NCBI RefSeq assembly: GCF_001540865.1
Contig: NC_033621.1
Span: forward strand, 2,017,439 to 2,081,438
Direction of reading: 5' to 3'
Length of the DNA stretch: 64,000 nucleotides
DNA from: Ananas comosus
Taxonomy: Eukaryota > Streptophyta > Magnoliopsida > Poales > Bromeliaceae
The notes below the pieces were generated by a model. It ran no database searches and was not told where the DNA came from. It saw only the letters and a list, made by a program, of their open reading frames with translations. This document shows positions 59,983 to 64,000 of the stretch, piece after piece. Positions within the stretch are counted from its first letter, which is position 1, and each line of letters begins with the position of its first letter. The translations under genes were made by a program, and so were the position numbers.

Positions 59983-60494
59983 ACCCTGTTCATATGGCCT
60001 CCATGCTCCTAAGCCGTTTTCAATGATTGAGACTTCCGAATCGACGATCAGCTCTGTTAGACTTGATCTGGCGTATTTGAAGTATTTAGAAAATAAATTT
60101 TGTAATTCTTTGATATAATTTATCTATTGATCGAAAGAGTTCAAAGTCAACAATTTTAATGGTTGATGTGTGCCGTTTAGATGTTTATAAACGATATAGG
60201 AGTATTCAAATCAGATGCAATTTGGATAGAAATTTTTTTATATAATTTACAGCAAGGTCAATATCTCTGATAAAAAATTTTAGTGCTACATCATAATTTT
60301 TGTGAGATTTTTATTTTAGCTATTCATTTTCAATTCTTTCGATCGTTGGGTAAATAATATTAAAAAATCGTAAAATTTATTTTCTAGATATTTCAAATAT
60401 ACTAAATCAAGTCTAGCGGAACTGATCGTCGATTCAGAAATTTAATCATCGAAAACAACTTAGGAGTACGGAGGCCTTCGTACTCCTAACAGCA
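59983..60494. mobile_element. Fold-back element, copy 4
   Basis: The left arm (GCTCCTAAGCCGTTTTCAAT and then GAATCGACGATCAG) is mirrored on the right (CTGATCGTCGATTC and then AACTTAGGAGTACG). The ends are approximate. Confidence 0.72.
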
Positions 60495-60535
60495 CACAAG
60501 TCCCACTATATATATACACCCGCACACAGAACGCT

Positions 60536-61010
60536 CTAGGTTTTCATAATATTTATAGTATCGGAACTTCTTTCAATTTTAGAATGTTCAAATTAACAAC
60601 TCACACCTCTACGATATTTGAAGTTCTTAGAAATAAAATTTTATATTTTTTCGACATGGTTTACTTTATGATCAAACTATTTCAAAGTTATCAATTATCA
60701 ATTGCTACTATGGTGAGTTTATTGTCTAACAGTGTAAAAGAATTTAAATTTATTTAAATTTTGATAAAAAATATTTTAAACTATTTAGATCAATATCGGT
60801 ATCTTTGATCTTGGATTCAAAAATCCTATCCTCAAATTTTAAAGATTATTCAATTTTTACCGTTTATTTTGATATAATTTACTTATTTATTCCTAAAAAC
60901 TTCATATATTCGAAATCATATTTAAAAATGTGGATTATTGATTTGAATACCTTAAGATTGAAAGGGAGATTATAGTACCGGAGCTCTCATACTATAAATA
61001 GTACATTAGT
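60536..61010. mobile_element. Probable degraded fold-back element, copy 5
   Basis: The same kind of internal sequence (for example TTATTTTGATATAATTTAC and a closing GAGCTCTCATACTATAAATAGTA) is present, but the arms pair poorly. The call rests on resemblance and proximity to copy 4. Confidence 0.4.
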
Positions 61011-61494
61011 TATATCCGATCACTAGAATAACTTGCATCATTAGTCCTTGAAACTTCTTTACATTTATGATCTCATCTTAATTCATAAGACGAATGAAAG
61101 GCGGATGATTTATAGTATTACTGATTTACAGATGAACTAATTGAATGCTATAATTTTTTTAAAAAAATTTTTATGTATCAAAATTGAAAAGTTCGAGCAC
61201 CAAGATGAAACTTCAACCGTTTACCCATTTTAGATGTGGAGAAGCTTTTGGCCATTTTCTCATCTTGGATAGTGTAGAAGTTTCCTCCACTTTCTTGTGG
61301 TGTCAAAAGCACTCCTTGCTTTATTTTATATATATATATATATAGGACTAGTGTTGTGATAAGGAAACTTTGTGGGAAAGGACAAAGGACTAATGAAATT
61401 AGATAAAAGAAATATAAAAATGTTACTATCATACCAATAAAATGGCACAGGAGAATGAGAAGTGCATTATTATACCACTATTTCTATGGAAGTA
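61011..61494. other. Intergenic, AT-rich
   Basis: It contains an AT microsatellite (61326-61344) and nothing else recognised. Confidence 0.55.
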
Positions 61495-61504
61495 ATATAT
61501 GCAC

Positions 61505-61660
61505 CGGCGCCGACCGTCCCTAGAGCAATGGCAAAGGGCTATGTAGTTGGTATCTGAGATTCAAGTTCGAATCCTAGTTGATTCATATTTTCAGCTAAGT
61601 TTATTTTTACATGAAATAAATGAAGCGGGTAGCGTGCTACTTATCTTTCAAAAAAAAAAA
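61505..61660 (+). mobile_element. tRNA-derived SINE, copy 4
   Basis: It starts GCCGACCGTCCCTAGAGCAA and contains the B box AGTTCGAATCC. It ends TGAAGCGGGTAGCGTGCTAC, then CTTTC and poly(A). The flanks ATATATGCAC (61495-61504 and 61660-61669) give a perfect 10-bp duplication, so this is the youngest-looking SINE. Confidence 0.9.
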
Positions 61661-61669
61661 TATATGCAC

Positions 61670-62780
61670 TGAGATATTAAAATTCATAATAGGAAAAAAA
61701 AGAAAAAAAAAGAAGAAGAATAAGTACACTTGTCTCATGTATAGTCCCTATTTGTACTCACTTAGCCAATTACATCAAAATGACCACATCTAGGTCAGGT
61801 TCAATGTCCCCTCGTATAATTAGAAATAAATGGTGGCCAAGTGTTATATTTCCCCTTCATTTTCTCTTCAGTTTCAATGTATTATATAAATTCTGAATCT
61901 TATGCATTTTACAGCTGATATGGTAAGATTGTGTTATTATTTTTTAGAAAAATTATGTACAACTAATACTCGATATACTGAAATCGAATCTCATACCAAT
62001 CAATCGCAAAAATTGTGTAACATCAATTGGAACGCATTTATCATAATAAGGTTCAATGTAAGGTTCATGTTTTGACTATTTCTGAGGATATGACATTTCA
62101 AATGGACTCGGATGGATTTTAAACTTTCAAAATATAGGGAATTTGATATATTATTTTATAGGTGACTCGAAAGAAATATGATAATTGGTTAATAAAAGAA
62201 TAAGAAAGTAGCTACAAACACAGAACTTTTTATAATGTCACTAATACATTTTCATCAAAGTATGATTGATATATTAGTTTAATTTGTAGGTGGAATGTAA
62301 TTCTTAAAAGTTGAAACCATTAAGATTAACTCTTATATAAGTAGGGGAAAAAAAAAAAAACCTCCCTACATGCAAGTTAATTAATACTAAGTAAAAAATG
62401 CGATAAAATTTTTTTTTGTATATTTTCATAAGAAATCACACGTAGTAGTGCAGATCATATTAATTTGATTAATATATAGTTTTTACATTTTTTTTATTGT
62501 AAAACAAAAAAGTAAGTGCTGTTATTAAATCTCCAACACTTTCAATCTTTATCATGCTTGTCAGAATTAAAAAAAAAAAAAAAAGGTCAATGTCATGCCC
62601 CACAAACATACAACCTAGAATAAATAAATTTTTTTTTTCAATCTATATATGAAAAGAAAAACTAAAGTTTAGTATCAACATCAATAATGCCACTCTTGCT
62701 TTACAAATGATCAAATGATATTCACTTCCTTGGACCACTAATCCATTGTCAACATTACCACAAACTAATCAATAATTGTT
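61670..62780. other. Intergenic, AT-rich, nothing recognised
   Basis: AT-rich spacer with several A and T homopolymers; no gene or element ends supported. Confidence 0.55.
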
Positions 62781-62793
62781 GTGATTAAAGGTG

Positions 62794-62945
62794 TTTTTTT
62801 TTTGAGAGAGATAGGTAGCACGCTACCCGCTTCGTTTATTTCATGTAGAAATAAACTTAGTTGGAAATGTGAATCCATTACGATTCGAACTTGGGTCTCA
62901 GATACCAACCACAAAGTCCTTTGTCACTTGCTTTAGGGACGGTCG
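62794..62945 (-). mobile_element. tRNA-derived SINE, copy 5
   Basis: This minus-strand copy has its poly(A) as T's at 62794-62803, then the hairpin tail, B box and GACCGTCCCTAAAGCAAGTG start. Flanks GTGATTAAAGGTG (62781-62793) and GTGATTAAAGATG (62946-62958) match at 12 of 13. Confidence 0.9.
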
Positions 62946-62958
62946 GTGATTAAAGATG

Positions 62959-63829
62959 TTAATCACTATAATATATAACCTCCTTAGTGAAAGCATATTA
63001 TTATAAGGAATTAAAAGATATAGGGTTCCATACAAGATCCTTCTTTTAAGTTCCATATATATGTGCTAAACTTAAGTGAAATTGTTGTCCTAGACCCAGT
63101 TCACCACGTCAGAAGTGGACCACGCAGCTATACATCTTTATTTAATCTTTAGTTTTAGTCTACAATGACAAAGTTAATTTATAACTAACTACCCTACTTA
63201 ATTGTAAGTAGCTTTTTTTAAAAAAAAACAAAAGAGTAACTTTTACGATAATTATGTTGTATCACGTTATTTTTTGGTCACAGATTTACGTGTTGATTTT
63301 AAATATTTCTTAATAATTTTAAGCCATATCCTACATGTATAATCATATTTTAATTCTCCAAAATACTGCTTTTACCTTATATTTGTTAAAATATTAGCAT
63401 ATATTATATAAAAAAAATTATTATTAACTAATTTATTAAAGTAATTTAAATAAGAGATGAATATAAAGTGACACAGGCATCAATATTCAACAACATCATT
63501 AGAGCCCAAAACCTCTTCTACAGCTGACGTGGTAGACTGGGTCCACGAGAACCCTTAACCGTATCCGCACCTTTCTTCGGTCCACGAGCTCGCTCCCCTC
63601 CGACCGACGACATCGTGCGCCACGTGCGGTGGTCCCCCCACCGGCCCCCGACCCCACTCCGCCAACGGCTCAGATCCTCCGCACGTGCCCCGCATCGACG
63701 GCCGAGAGAGGCGCCACCTGACCCACAGCTATCGAGAAATAAACGGTCGTCGTGCGTCCACGTGTCGCTCCCGATCCGCCTTTAAGACCCAGATCCAACG
63801 GACCAGACCTCTCCGTCCCCTCCACTATT

Positions 63830-63867
<38 letters not shown>

Positions 63868-64000
63868 TCGCCACGCTCCTCCCCTGCTCGGGCTTAATTC
63901 TCCGGTGAGGGGAAACCCTAACCTCGTACAATTCTAGGGTTTCCATTTCAAAAAACCATCTTTTTAATTTTTTCTCTCTCTCTCTCTTTCTTGGGTCTTT
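62959..64000 (+). promoter_or_regulatory. Promoter and leader of a gene beyond the right edge
   Basis: The sequence turns GC-rich after 63530. Three ACGTG-core sites lie at 63620-63627 (CCACGTGC), 63681-63688 (GCACGTGC) and 63758-63766 (CCACGTGTC). A CT microsatellite leader (63834-63863) and a telo-box AAACCCTAA (63913-63921) follow. No coding exon is visible before the window ends. Confidence 0.6.

Overview
This window is a piece of a flowering-plant nuclear genome. It has intron-rich genes with GT-AG junctions, plastid-targeted proteins, CT/GA-rich leaders, AT-rich spacers and many small transposons. Several details (a Pi21-like heavy-metal-associated protein, the GHLSP form of a CAD-like motif, many CT microsatellites) suggest a monocot, but I cannot name the species from sequence alone. 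Three single N bases show that it is a draft assembly.

Genes, left to right. (1) ClpP6, a plastid Clp protease subunit (+, 367-4003). Its first exon reads as the N-terminus of a cinnamyl-alcohol/mannitol dehydrogenase rather than a transit peptide. (2) An unrecognised broken coding fragment on the minus strand near 4.5-5.0 kb. (3) A secreted pectin methylesterase without a pro-region (+, 9729-11997). (4) A nuclear-encoded Ycf33-like thylakoid protein (+, 14616-15113). (5) A ZIP2-type zinc transporter (-, 16334-19691). (6) A small conserved plant protein of unknown function (+, 23882-27829) whose first intron holds two nested hAT-like elements. (7) An HMA-domain, Pi21-like putative isoprenylated metal-binding protein (+, 32455-34530). 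(8) A DUF761-type membrane protein (-, 36453-37025). (9) Plastidic glucose-6-phosphate dehydrogenase with ten exons (+, 38953-42645). (10) An Ole e 1/extensin-like secreted protein (-, 43089-45831). (11) A DEK chromatin protein (+, 53041-57623). (12) The promoter and leader of a gene that runs off the right edge.

The spaces between genes, and several introns, are filled with mobile DNA. There are four 5'-truncated LINE tails, all on the minus strand, and five tRNA-derived SINEs that share the LINE 3' hairpin. There is a CACTA-type element with a 3-bp duplication, several Mutator-like MITEs with 9-bp duplications, nested hAT-like elements with 8-bp duplications, a Harbinger/Tourist-like MITE and a family of long fold-back elements. 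Many target-site duplications can be read directly.

The genes do not form a pathway or operon; they are ordinary neighbours. The observations most worth checking are the CAD-to-ClpP6 exon fusion, the SINE/LINE shared-tail partnership, the nested hAT insertion, and two duplications that abut single N bases and are probably assembly artefacts.
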